A stretch of 6,304 nucleotides of DNA from Cytophagales bacterium (GCA_025360395.1 JANYCH010000270.1:1-6304), one strand, 5' to 3'. Positions 1-6,304 are shown, counted from the first letter of the stretch. Notes: generated by a model from the sequence alone, not told the origin. Translations and numbers: made by a program.

Positions 1-480
1 TAAGACAAGATTACTTATACTCGCTTCTTTGCCATCCTTAGTAGCATCTGCAGTGATAGTAGCAGCACCTGCAGGTGACAATAATTTCCATGAACCTTTT
101 TCGCCATTAATAAGTCCGTTGCCTTTTAAAACATAACTGCCTATACCGCTAAAACATAAAGAGTCGTCTGTAACATTAGCTACGGTAGAATTCTGACGGG
201 TCAGGTTTATGGTAGCCACAGCTGCAGGACAATTTGAATTTGCATCTGTTACTGTCCATGTAAGGATTGCTTTATCTTTAAATTCCATCCCTGTTACACT
301 ATCTGTAAGAGAAGTTGCGCTTCCCGACTTAAATGCTGGGACTCCTTGCGAAACGCCTATTGACGCTACTGCCCATTTGCCACTATAACCAGTTGCCGGC
401 GCGGTTGCCTGGATAAATACTGAAGGAGTATTGAAAGTATGGTCCTTAATACTTGGGCTGGTAACACTTTCTGGTAAATT
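1..480 (-). other. G-x-W-type adhesin modules at the window edge (residues 1796-1955)
   Basis: The module type changes here. Residues 1796-1895 carry Y-S-G-K-W-A-V, then S-L-T-D-S-V-T-G, L-T-W-T-V-T-D-A-N-S-N-C-P and A-T-I-N-L-T-R. The next unit begins D-S-L-C-F-S-G, continues G-E-K-G-S-W-K-L-L-S and is cut by the edge. The order G-x-W, then a T-W-T-V strand, then C-P, then a V/I-x-L/I-T-R strand is a familiar repeat in giant Bacteroidota proteins that end in gliding-motility-associated C-terminal domains. More copies probably follow beyond the window. Confidence 0.6.
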
Positions 481-3400
481 AATTGTAGCAACCGGTTTGG
501 CAATTGCAGTTATAGTTTCTGAACCTGTAAGGCCTGTTGATTTTGCATTACATGAATTGCCATCTTTTAAACTTTTTAAAGTAAATGTTTGGCCCTTTTT
601 GCTCTTGTAAATAGTGGTAATACCTGTTAAACTTAAAGGGATATCTCCATCAACAGTTCCTGCTAGTACTATATCGTAATTAGGTTTGGTAACACCTGTA
701 ACAGTTATTTTAACAGATCCTTCAGCTATTCCATCATCACAGAACTTATCAACGTCCTTTGATAAAGTAGCTGTAGGCTCTGGAAAGTTAGCAATAGTTG
801 CTGTACCTGTTCCGGAACCTGTACATGTTTGATCACCGGATGTCTTAACAGTATAGTTACCTGCCTCCATTACATCAAAAATATATGTATTGCCTGTATT
901 ACTGGCAGCTTGTGATTTAGTAAATACTGTATTAGAAGGAGCTGGGCCCTGAATTGTAAAATCATAGACCGGAGCAGGGTCATTTGATCCGCTCATTACC
1001 ACCTGGATCTGAGTTTTAGAAGTCCCGTCATTACAAATAGAAGTTGGACTTCCTGTCTTATTGGAAATAGTTCCAACCACAGGGCAATCACAATTGATCG
1101 TTCCAGAGGCTGCTGCAATATTAGTATTGGCAACACAACCAGTCACATCACTTGCTGTATAAGTATAAGCTTTACTTCCAACTGCTCCAAATGTGGCAGA
1201 ATATGTTGGTGATGTAAAGGTACCGGCAACTGGTGTAGCAGTAGGGAAGGTATAGGCTGGCTTGCCCCCAGTCACATCAAATTTAACCGTTGCGTTTTTA
1301 GTTATGAAATCACATACTGCAGATGAATTTGTTATCACAAGATCCGGATGACGGGCTACTGCAACACTGGCAGTGGAAAAGGTAGTATTTGAACAGTTGT
1401 TTGCATCTGTAACTTTAGTAAGTGTATAATTACCAGATTCATTGGCAGGCACCGGAATACTTCCTGTGGTGGTAGTTTTCCCAGATCCTCCAGGAGAATC
1501 ATATATTACCGTGTAAGGACCAGTACCTGTTAAAGTTACAGGAAGGCTTTTAGTCGCATCTTCCTTGCATATGGTTAAACCAGTTCCAAGAGTGGCCGTT
1601 GGAAGCGGATTAACTGTTACTGTAGCTGTACCATTGCCTGATCCTGTACAGGTTTGGTCACTGGCTGTTTTAATTGTATAGTTACCGGCATCTTTCACAT
1701 CAAAGACATAGGTATTGCCTGTATTGCTGGCAGCCTGTGCTTTGGTAAATACTGTATTGGCTGGTGCTGGTCCCTGAATTGTAAAATCATACACAGGGGC
1801 TCCTGAAACAGACCCGCTCATTACTACCTGGATCTGGGTTTTAGAGGTGCCGTCATTACAAATTGTGGTAGGACTTCCCGTTTTATTGGAAATTGTACCA
1901 ACTACAGGGCAATCGCAGTTGATTGTGCCTGTTGGTCCAGCAATATTGGTATTGGCCGTACAACTTGTTACATCACTAACTTTATTAGTATAAGACGTGC
2001 TTCCAATAGCTGAAAAAGTTTCAGTATAGGTTGGTGTTGCAAAGGTGCCAGATATTGGAGTGGCGGTGAAGGTATAGGCTGGTTTACCACCTGTTACATC
2101 AAATTTAACCGTTGCTTGCTTTGATGCAAAATCACACACTGCAGAAGTATTTGTAATAACTAAGTCAGGATGGCGTGCAACGGAGGCTGTAGCAGTGGCA
2201 AAAGTGGTATTGGAGCAGTTGTTTGCATCTGTCACTTTGGTAAGTGTATAGTTGCCAGTTTCATTGGCCGGTACCGGTATACTTCCAGTCGTAGTCGTCT
2301 TACCTGATCCACCCGGTGAATCATATATTACCGTAAATGGACTGGCCCCTGTTAAGGTTATAGCAAGACTTTTAGTGCCATCTTCTTTACATATAGTTAA
2401 TCCTGATCCAAGAGTAGCTGTCGGAAGCGGGTTAACTGATATTGATGCAGTACCATATTTATATTTTGTCGCACACGATGCCGGAGCCGGACCAGTTGCC
2501 TTAATATAATATGTACCAGAAGCATTCACAGTAGAACTAATAGATGCTGCTGTAGTATCTTTATAGTATGACAATACAGAAGTAGGGGGATTAAGACCAG
2601 ATACTTTAGTAGAAAGATCTACTGAAGTTCCCTGGCATACAGGAGAAATTGCAGCAACTGAAAAAGTAGGAACAGGATCAATTGTTACTACTACAGGTTT
2701 CTCATCAGAACAAAGACCATTGACGGCTTTAATATAATATGTTCCACCAATTGAAATAATTTTTGCATTGGCAAGAGTTATGGCATTCCCAGAAGTTGCT
2801 GGAGTACCAGAATGATATGTAATCGTTGCATTAGTAGCATTTGCATCTGTCCATACAGTATTTTTTGTAATATCAATAGTATTAGGTGCACAAACTGCTG
2901 TTGGATTGGTTACAGTTAAGTTTGGCTTCTTGTTAATAATTACATGAATTGAATCTTGCTTATAACAACTTGAATTTGGAGTGCCGTTATAATCCTCTAC
3001 TCTAAGGTAATATATACCACTATCTGCAATTGTAGTTATAGAAGGAACTCCCGTAGCTGCTGATCCACTAGTTTTAGTGCCTGAATTAGTGTATGAAGGT
3101 GTAGAACCTTTTTTATACCAGGAATAAAAATAATTATTGGTGTTTGTTCCTGGACCTGCGGTATACGCTCCAGATAAAGTTGGATAAGTTCCATTGGAAC
3201 ATAGTGTAGTAGTTTTTGGCCCACTTGTAGTTGGTGTACTAGAGGAAATAATTACCCCATTATTAGGAGCATTACCTGGTGCGTTACAAGGACACTGTTG
3301 TTTCAAAGTAACTGGAACCCTATCACAAAATTTCTGCGCAGTTGAAAATTTTACATCAAAGAAATGCCCTCCTCCTATATTTCCTCCGGTCTGGTTATTG

Positions 3401-5865
3401 GAGAAATTCTGACTCATTCCTGTGAATGCTACAATAGTACCATTTACGTCATCAACTTTAGGAACTGTTTGCGCACAATTGGCACGACCCAATTTCAAGG
3501 CACCTCCTCCTGTATTTACTCCTGTTAGTGTGTTAGGATCTGGGGAAAGGAAAAATACCTGTCCATTTGCAACAGCAGGAAGTGTTATATTCAATGGAAT
3601 TGTAACATCCTGGGCAACTGTTTGTGGGTCAGCGGCAGTTCTGGTACGGGTGTATGTATAAGAAAAAGAACCAAGTACTGATGCCTGATCAGCAACTGGC
3701 CCTCCACCTGTTGACTTGCTACCATAAACCTTAAAATTGATGGTACCTGTATAAGAATTCCCTACATTATATATTTCATTTTCGATCCTTATTTTAACTT
3801 CTGTAAGCTTAATAGGTTCAAAAGAAGTAAATTGGGATTGATTGTTAGGATTGTTAGTACCTGCATTTAAAAAATCCATTGTTGTGAAAGGATCACATGC
3901 ATCTGTTTTTTTAAATACTGTTCCGCTCGCATATCCGGTTTCTTCTACATAAACTATTTTATCACCGGAACCATTGGGCGTAATTCCTGATACATCTATT
4001 GGTGTTGTGCCACTTCCTGTACTGAATCCTAAACTTGTTGTGCTTCCATTTGTAGGGTACCAATCGTACCTGGCTTTAGTGGTTGCCGTAGAATTTACAT
4101 TTACAGTTGCAGTATTGCCACAATATGTAAGGGCAGGGACAGTATAGGTTTGTGGATAACCTACAATGCTCATGGTATCAACAGCCTGTGGATATGGTTT
4201 ACATTCTCCATTAGTTCCAATATAATCAACAGTTACCTTGTATAATCCTAAACCGGTAGCCGTAAATTTTTGACCAGTAGTAGCGTTAAAAGTAGCTCCC
4301 TGTTGCACCAGATTTGCCATTGTTGTTCCTTTATACCATTTAACTTGGTACCTGGAGGCAATTGTAGGATCGGTAATACTAAAACTATTAGTTAAAAGCT
4401 GTGACGTAAATTTAGAGGCACAAACTGTAAGTTTAGTTGGTTTAATTGTAGCATCTGGAGCCGGGTCTTTAAATGCACAACCGCTTGGAGGACTGATAGG
4501 GACTGCCTTGTTCTGAGTGGCTGTACCTCCAATACCCAATTGTCCCTGGCCATTATAGCCCCAGGTATAATATTTGTTATCTGAAGTTACATAAAACCCC
4601 CATGTATCACCCCTATTTATAAGAATAACATTATTGTCCGGGACGCCAGTTAATGCATTAACAATAAATTGCGGTACTACATAATTTGAAGCTGCGCCGC
4701 CATTACCAAGGACCCCACCAGGGTTTCCGCCGTTATTTCCCCAAGCCATTGGGATACCACCTTGCGTAACAGCCATGGCATAACCCTGCCCACCCCCAAT
4801 AAAAGACGCTACAAGATATTCTGTTCCCCCAATGTTTACGGCGTCAGCCGTTCCTGCAGCCTGCCCAGCTAATACCCTTCTTGGATCACTGTGTGTAGTG
4901 GTAAAAAGTGCAGTACCAGTACATCCTCCCCATCCACCATTTCCCCAGGCCCAAATAGTGCCATCCTGATCCAGGGCCATACCAAATACATCACCTGCAC
5001 TTAACTGTACTATAGTATTGAGAGGGGACCCATCTTTCATGGTTACCGGATATGCAACTGAACTTTGTATAGTGGCCGTATTAGCCGGATTTGGACCGGT
5101 TGTAGCCGCTCTTCCCAATGAACCATTTAAGCCCGCACCCCAGGAATAAACTGTCCCAACCCCATCACCATCAGGGTCAACCAAAGCATAAGCACAGTTA
5201 TCTCCTGCAAATACTTTTGTTACACCAGCTAACGGACTATTTGTTGAACCATCTTTTACAAATACCGGCGAAGTTTTATTTGTAGTAGTTCCATCACCGA
5301 GTTGTCCTGATGCATCGGTAGATGCATTAGTATTACCTCCCCATGATAACAACCTGCCATCAGTAAGAATGGCAAAACTATTCACGTTACCTGCGTATAC
5401 TGTTTTAACTCCGGTTAAATTCCCGGAACCATCATCAAATGCTGTACTTGTAACGATCCCTGCTTTCACTTTTGTCGGTGTAGTAACACCAGCGCTTGTA
5501 GATCCAGTACCTATCTGGCCATTATCATTTACACCCCATGCCCAAACTGAAGAATTACAATCTAAAGCAACAAAGTGTGCACCCGAACCAGAGTTAACTT
5601 GTTTAATAGAAGGGTTTCCACTTGGAAATATTACTTCTGTGGGTGTATCAAGATAAGGAGCACCGCTACCAGTACCTAATATTCCGGTAACGGCATTAGG
5701 GCCGGTAATCTGGTTCCCTCCCCACACAAAAACCCTTCGGTTTCCGCACACCAGACTCGAAACAATATTTCCTCCTGAAATTGTTAACTCATCCTGGGAA
5801 AAAACAGATTGAAATGATGTAATGGAAATTAAAACTGTAAAGGCGATTCTCGCGATTCTTTTCAT
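1..5865 (-). CDS. Giant secreted RCC1-propeller / Ig-repeat surface protein (3' end beyond window)
   Basis: The frame runs without a stop from ATG at 5865 to the left edge: 1955 codons, with the C-terminus missing. The start is supported by an immediate signal peptide (MKRIARIAFTVLISITSFQS...). The leader before it (ATAAATCTTACA) has no Shine-Dalgarno, which is common in Bacteroidota. Domain order is signal peptide, seven RCC1-like blades (W48, W110, W175, W242, W307, W375, W435), two Ig-like modules, a jelly-roll-like segment, three Ig-like modules, two 274/275-residue tandem repeats, a decayed third repeat, and G-x-W modules at the edge. Such Thr/Ser/Gly/Asn-rich modular proteins in Bacteroidota are typically exported by the type IX system and act in adhesion, gliding or polymer binding. 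That role, and a C-terminal sorting domain outside the window, are inferred. No catalytic motif was seen. It appears to be transcribed alone, downstream of a terminator. Confidence is high that the gene is real and moderate for an adhesin-like role. Confidence 0.95.
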   Translation of the reverse strand, partial: MKRIARIAFTVLISITSFQSVFSQDELTISGGNIVSSLVCGNRRVFVWGGNQITGPNAVTGILGTGSGAPYLDTPTEVIFPSGNPSIKQVNSGSGAHFVALDCNSSVWAWGVNDNGQIGTGSTSAGVTTPTKVKAGIVTSTAFDDGSGNLTGVKTVYAGNVNSFAILTDGRLLSWGGNTNASTDASGQLGDGTTTNKTSPVFVKDGSTNSPLAGVTKVFAGDNCAYALVDPDGDGVGTVYSWGAGLNGSLGRAATTGPNPANTATIQSSVAYPVTMKDGSPLNTIVQLSAGDVFGMALDQDGTIWAWGNGGWGGCTGTALFTTTHSDPRRVLAGQAAGTADAVNIGGTEYLVASFIGGGQGYAMAVTQGGIPMAWGNNGGNPGGVLGNGGAASNYVVPQFIVNALTGVPDNNVILINRGDTWGFYVTSDNKYYTWGYNGQGQLGIGGTATQNKAVPISPPSGCAFKDPAPDATIKPTKLTVCASKFTSQLLTNSFSITDPTIASRYQVKWYKGTTMANLVQQGATFNATTGQKFTATGLGLYKVTVDYIGTNGECKPYPQAVDTMSIVGYPQTYTVPALTYCGNTATVNVNSTATTKARYDWYPTNGSTTSLGFSTGSGTTPIDVSGITPNGSGDKIVYVEETGYASGTVFKKTDACDPFTTMDFLNAGTNNPNNQSQFTSFEPIKLTEVKIRIENEIYNVGNSYTGTINFKVYGSKSTGGGPVADQASVLGSFSYTYTRTRTAADPQTVAQDVTIPLNITLPAVANGQVFFLSPDPNTLTGVNTGGGALKLGRANCAQTVPKVDDVNGTIVAFTGMSQNFSNNQTGGNIGGGHFFDVKFSTAQKFCDRVPVTLKQQCPCNAPGNAPNNGVIISSSTPTTSGPKTTTLCSNGTYPTLSGAYTAGPGTNTNNYFYSWYKKGSTPSYTNSGTKTSGSAATGVPSITTIADSGIYYLRVEDYNGTPNSSCYKQDSIHVIINKKPNLTVTNPTAVCAPNTIDITKNTVWTDANATNATITYHSGTPATSGNAITLANAKIISIGGTYYIKAVNGLCSDEKPVVVTIDPVPTFSVAAISPVCQGTSVDLSTKVSGLNPPTSVLSYYKDTTAASISSTVNASGTYYIKATGPAPASCATKYKYGTASISVNPLPTATLGSGLTICKEDGTKSLAITLTGASPFTVIYDSPGGSGKTTTTGSIPVPANETGNYTLTKVTDANNCSNTTFATATASVARHPDLVITNTSAVCDFASKQATVKFDVTGGKPAYTFTATPISGTFATPTYTETFSAIGSTSYTNKVSDVTSCTANTNIAGPTGTINCDCPVVGTISNKTGSPTTICNDGTSKTQIQVVMSGSVSGAPVYDFTIQGPAPANTVFTKAQAASNTGNTYVFDVKDAGNYTIKTASDQTCTGSGNGTATVTVNPLPTATLGTGLTICKEDATKSLPVTLTGTGPYTVIYDSPGGSGKTTTTGSIPVPANESGNYTLTKVTDANNCSNTTFSTASVAVARHPDLVITNSSAVCDFITKNATVKFDVTGGKPAYTFPTATPVAGTFTSPTYSATFGAVGSKAYTYTASDVTGCVANTNIAAASGTINCDCPVVGTISNKTGSPTSICNDGTSKTQIQVVMSGSNDPAPVYDFTIQGPAPSNTVFTKSQAASNTGNTYIFDVMEAGNYTVKTSGDQTCTGSGTGTATIANFPEPTATLSKDVDKFCDDGIAEGSVKITVTGVTKPNYDIVLAGTVDGDIPLSLTGITTIYKSKKGQTFTLKSLKDGNSCNAKSTGLTGSETITAIAKPVATINLPESVTSPSIKDHTFNTPSVFIQATAPATGYSGKWAVASIGVSQGVPAFKSGSATSLTDSVTGMEFKDKAILTWTVTDANSNCPAAVATINLTRQNSTVANVTDDSLCFSGIGSYVLKGNGLINGEKGSWKLLSPAGAATITADATKDGKEASISNLVL
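481..783 (-). repeat. Diverged partial third repeat (residues 1695-1795)
   Basis: Directly after copy 2 the sequence reads P-E-P-T-A-T-L-S-K-D-V-D-K-F-C-D-D-G, which parallels P-L-P-T-A-T-L-G-S-G-L-T-I-C-K-E-D-G at the start of copies 1 and 2. It is followed by a V-K-I-T-V-T-G strand matching L-A-I-T-L-T-G. Later it keeps a T-F-T-L-K-S-L-K-D-G-N-S-C strand equivalent to Y-T-L-T-K-V-T-D-A-N-N-C. Only the first submodule is represented, and its identity is much lower than between copies 1 and 2. It is probably the same Ig-like family rather than part of the recent duplication. Confidence 0.6.
808..1632 (-). repeat. Long tandem repeat, copy 2 (825 nt, residues 1412-1686)
   Basis: This is the second direct copy, abutting copy 1 with no spacer. 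It is one codon longer because of an extra proline (T-F-P-T-A-T against T-F-T-A-T). Landmarks sit 822 nt from their copy 1 partners before this insertion (L-T-I-C-K-E, A-R-H-P-D-L) and 825 nt after it (N-C-D-C-P, V-M-S-G-S, Q-T-C-T-G). Hand alignment shows about 50 residue differences in 275, clustered in a few patches, while other stretches are nearly identical. Confidence 0.93.
1633..2454 (-). repeat. Long tandem repeat, copy 1 (822 nt, residues 1138-1411)
   Basis: This is the first of two adjacent direct copies, with unit boundaries set at the shared G-T-A motif. The unit holds three submodules. The first is Ig-like, from NPLPTATL through L-T-I-C-K-E-D to D-A-N-N-C-S-N (about 1144-1229). 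The second resembles a SprB-type repeat, from A-R-H-P-D-L-V-I-T through V-K-F-D-V-T-G-G-K-P-A-Y (about 1230-1315). The third is Ig-like again, from N-C-D-C-P through I-C-N-D-G-T-S-K to Q-T-C-T-G-S-G (about 1316-1411). Submodules one and three look distantly homologous. Identity to copy 2 is roughly 80% at protein level by hand alignment. Confidence 0.93.
2455..3213 (-). other. Three Ig-like modules (residues 885-1137)
   Basis: Three units share a cysteine near the start and an aromatic strand near the end. The first has T-T-T-L-C (C889), Y-S-W-Y-K-K and D-S-G-I-Y-Y-L-R-V. The second has T-A-V-C-A-P-N (C992) and G-G-T-Y-Y-I-K-A-V. The third has S-P-V-C-Q-G-T (C1077), L-S-Y-Y-K-D and S-G-T-Y-Y-I-K-A. 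The G-x-Y-Y-I/L-x-A/V strand and the C-x-G/P-x start are typical of Ig-like repeats in Bacteroidota adhesins. They are joined by Pro-rich linkers (NKKPNLTVTNP, DPVPTFSV) and are best read as a rigid stalk. Confidence 0.65.
3331..3900 (-). other. Unassigned beta-rich, jelly-roll-like domain (residues 656-845)
   Basis: This stretch differs from the flanking Ig modules. It has long alternating hydrophobic strands (IKLTEVKIRIENEIYNVGN; GTINFKVYGS), a strand rich in T-Y-T-R-T-R, then V-T-I-P-L-N-I-T-L-P-A-V-A-N-G-Q-V-F-F-L-S. Gly/Asn-rich loops follow, up to C847. The order resembles carbohydrate-binding jelly-roll or fibronectin-like accessory domains in Bacteroidota proteins, where a sequence of this kind often reads as differences in fluid-filled or strand-exposed faces. 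A carbohydrate-binding role is a guess. No single signature proves it. Confidence 0.4.
3901..4440 (-). other. Two Ig-like modules following the propeller (residues 476-655)
   Basis: The first module has C482, a V-K-W-Y-K-G strand at W510, a G-L-Y-K-V-T-V strand near 541-546 and C555. The second starts at A-L-T-Y-C (C582), has R-Y-D-W-Y-P at W602 and ends in a K-I-V-Y-V-E-E strand near 637-643. The C...W-Y...Y-x-V pattern is that of the Ig-like modules found in large Bacteroidota surface proteins. They probably act as spacers between the propeller and the rest of the stalk. The exact family cannot be fixed by eye. Confidence 0.6.
4498..5793 (-). other. Seven-blade RCC1-like beta-propeller domain (residues 25-456)
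   Basis: Seven units each end in a hydrophobic-x-W-G strand: VWGG at W48, WAWG at W110, LSWGG at W175, YSWGAG at W242, WAWG at W307, MAWGNN at W375 and YTWGYN at W435. Spacing is 60-68 residues. Between them are typical RCC1 segments such as GQIGTGS, GQLGDGTTTNKTSPVFV and GQLGIGGTATQNKAVP, and the strand patterns A-G-x-x-x-S/F-A-I/L-x-x-D-G. RCC1 repeats fold as a seven-bladed propeller, and seven W-G landmarks match a complete ring. In bacteria such secreted propellers are thought to serve as binding platforms. The ligand here is unknown. Blade 4 carries an extra acidic loop (DPDGDG, residues 230-235). Confidence 0.88.
5794..5865 (-). other. Signal peptide of the giant protein (residues 1-24)
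   Basis: Residues 1-24 show a basic start (K2, R3, R6), a hydrophobic core (IAFTVLISI) and a polar stretch ending in VFSQ before DELT. Cleavage is likely next to F-S-Q, near residues 23-24. This is a Sec-type export signal, which fits a protein that is periplasmic in transit and finally at the surface or released. No lipobox cysteine is present, so it is not a lipoprotein. Confidence 0.88.
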
Positions 5866-5923
5866 TGTAAGATTTATATCAGAAGTCGAAACTATATACT
5901 ATGGATTCACGTATAGTAACATG

Positions 5924-5931
5924 CAAAAGTA
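5924..5931 (-). promoter_or_regulatory. Candidate Bacteroidota -7 promoter box for the giant gene
   Basis: On the minus strand this reads TACTTTTG, a match to the Bacteroidota -7 consensus TAnnTTTG. It ends 58 bases before the ATG, so a transcript would have a leader of about 50 bases, AT-rich and without a Shine-Dalgarno. No TTTG-like -33 element is seen at the expected distance upstream (about 5948-5958), which lowers confidence. The 255-base gap between the two coding regions shows no other clear signal apart from the hairpin near 6062-6091. Confidence 0.45.
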
Positions 5932-6061
5932 TAATTTTTTTAAAGAATATTATTATAAGACTGTATTAATAAGTTTATAATAAAAAATGTCTCCCGTAGA
6001 TTTATAAAAAACCAGATTTTAAAGAATTAAATAGCCGGATACTGCCTGTTTTCAACCGAAA

Positions 6062-6091
6062 GGCCTCAAAAGATCAAAATCTTTTAAGGCC
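6062..6091 (-). terminator. Hairpin terminator after the upstream minus-strand gene
   Basis: GGCCTCAAAAGAT (6062-6074), a four-base loop and ATCTTTTAAGGCC (6079-6091) form a 13-bp stem. As minus-strand RNA all positions pair, including one U-G wobble. As plus-strand RNA the same position would be a C-A mismatch. The stem begins 29 bases past the stop codon at 6121, as expected for a terminator. The following U-run on the minus strand is short (TTTC), so it is a modest intrinsic terminator. It separates the upstream frame from the giant gene. Confidence 0.72.
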
Positions 6092-6120
6092 ACACTTAAA
6101 TTGTTAAACTTAATTGTTTA

Positions 6121-6303
6121 TTAATTATGTGATTTTACAGGTCCAACTTCGTTTATATCCACCAGTCTCAGAATATTTTTCCGGATTCTTTCAGCACTTT
6201 CAGCTGTATCCTCAAATGCAACTTCACATTCAGAAGTGTCTTCTGTAATCTTTTTATAATGTAACATATCAACCATCATTCCTCTTTTTCTGAAGGAAAG
6301 CAT
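6121..6303 (-). CDS. Hypothetical protein, C-terminal part or small protein, cut by the window edge
   Basis: The frame ends at TAA (6121-6123) and is open to the right edge, 60 codons from an ATG at 6303. Whether that ATG is the start cannot be decided, because only one base precedes it. Internal ATGs follow an AGAGGA stretch at residues 9, 10 and 13, so a shorter small protein is also possible. The product is acidic in its middle (ITEDTSECEVAFEDTAESAE), then has a likely amphipathic helix (ESAERIRKNILRLVDI) and a polar tail ending SHN. It has one cysteine, no membrane segment and no motif I recognise. A terminator hairpin 29 bases after the stop supports its being a real gene end. No function is proposed. 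Confidence 0.55.
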   Translation of the reverse strand: MLSFRKRGMMVDMLHYKKITEDTSECEVAFEDTAESAERIRKNILRLVDINEVGPVKSHN

Positions 6304-6304
6304 G

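Noticed and set aside
808..2454. Possible CRISPR array, transposon ends or recent segmental duplication
   Set aside because: The repeats are long coding units in the same frame with many synonymous differences. There are no short identical repeats with unique spacers, no terminal inverted repeats and no transposase.
2252..2509. Plus-strand open frame of 85 codons
   Set aside because: It lies antisense within the first long repeat of the giant gene. Its product is low-complexity Val/Pro-rich sequence without a recognisable domain, as expected from the complement of a Thr/Gly-rich gene.
3036..3224. Minus-strand open frame of 62 codons
   Set aside because: It is in a different frame from the giant gene over a region where that gene encodes a clear Ig-like module, so it is a shadow.
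3194..3661. Two plus-strand open frames (3194-3412 and 3422-3661)
   Set aside because: Both are antisense to the continuous minus-strand frame, which shows convincing domain structure here. Neither has a credible ribosome site or family resemblance.
5369..5656. Plus-strand open frame of 95 codons
   Set aside because: It is antisense to the RCC1-like propeller, whose W-G landmarks are regular through this stretch.
5891..5918. Short inverted repeats (TACTAT...ATAGTA and ACTATA...TATAGT) in the leader as an operator or riboswitch
   Set aside because: Arms are only 6 bp in AT-rich sequence and overlap each other as alternatives, which is within chance expectation.

Overview
The window is almost filled by one very long minus-strand gene. 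It starts at 5865 and is still open at base 1, giving 1955 uninterrupted codons. It encodes an exported, modular surface or secreted protein. A second minus-strand reading frame (6121-6303, cut by the right edge) lies upstream, separated by a 255-base AT-rich gap that holds a hairpin terminator and a likely promoter box.

The organism is most likely a member of the Bacteroidota, perhaps a gliding or environmental Cytophagales/Chitinophagales-type bacterium. Four things suggest this: the Thr/Ser/Asn/Gly-rich Ig-like repeats typical of Bacteroidota adhesins, an AT-rich leader without a Shine-Dalgarno sequence, a TAnnTTTG-type -7 box, and an AT-rich intergenic region. The lineage below phylum is a guess.

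The large protein reads, from its N-terminus: a signal peptide (residues 1-24); a seven-blade RCC1-like beta-propeller (about 25-456); two Ig-like modules (476-655); an unassigned beta-rich, jelly-roll-like segment (656-845); a C-P-C linker; three Ig-like modules (885-1137); two tandem copies of a 274/275-residue unit that are roughly 80% identical (1138-1411 and 1412-1686); a diverged partial third unit (1695-1795); and then a different module type with a G-x-W core that runs off the left edge. The C-terminus is not visible. By analogy with related proteins it probably carries more modules and a type IX secretion sorting domain, but that is inference.

No RNA genes, insertion sequences, CRISPR arrays, or defence or biosynthetic gene clusters are visible. 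The interest lies in the architecture of the giant protein: the propeller at its exposed end, the ancient but strongly conserved internal duplication, and the unassigned middle domain.
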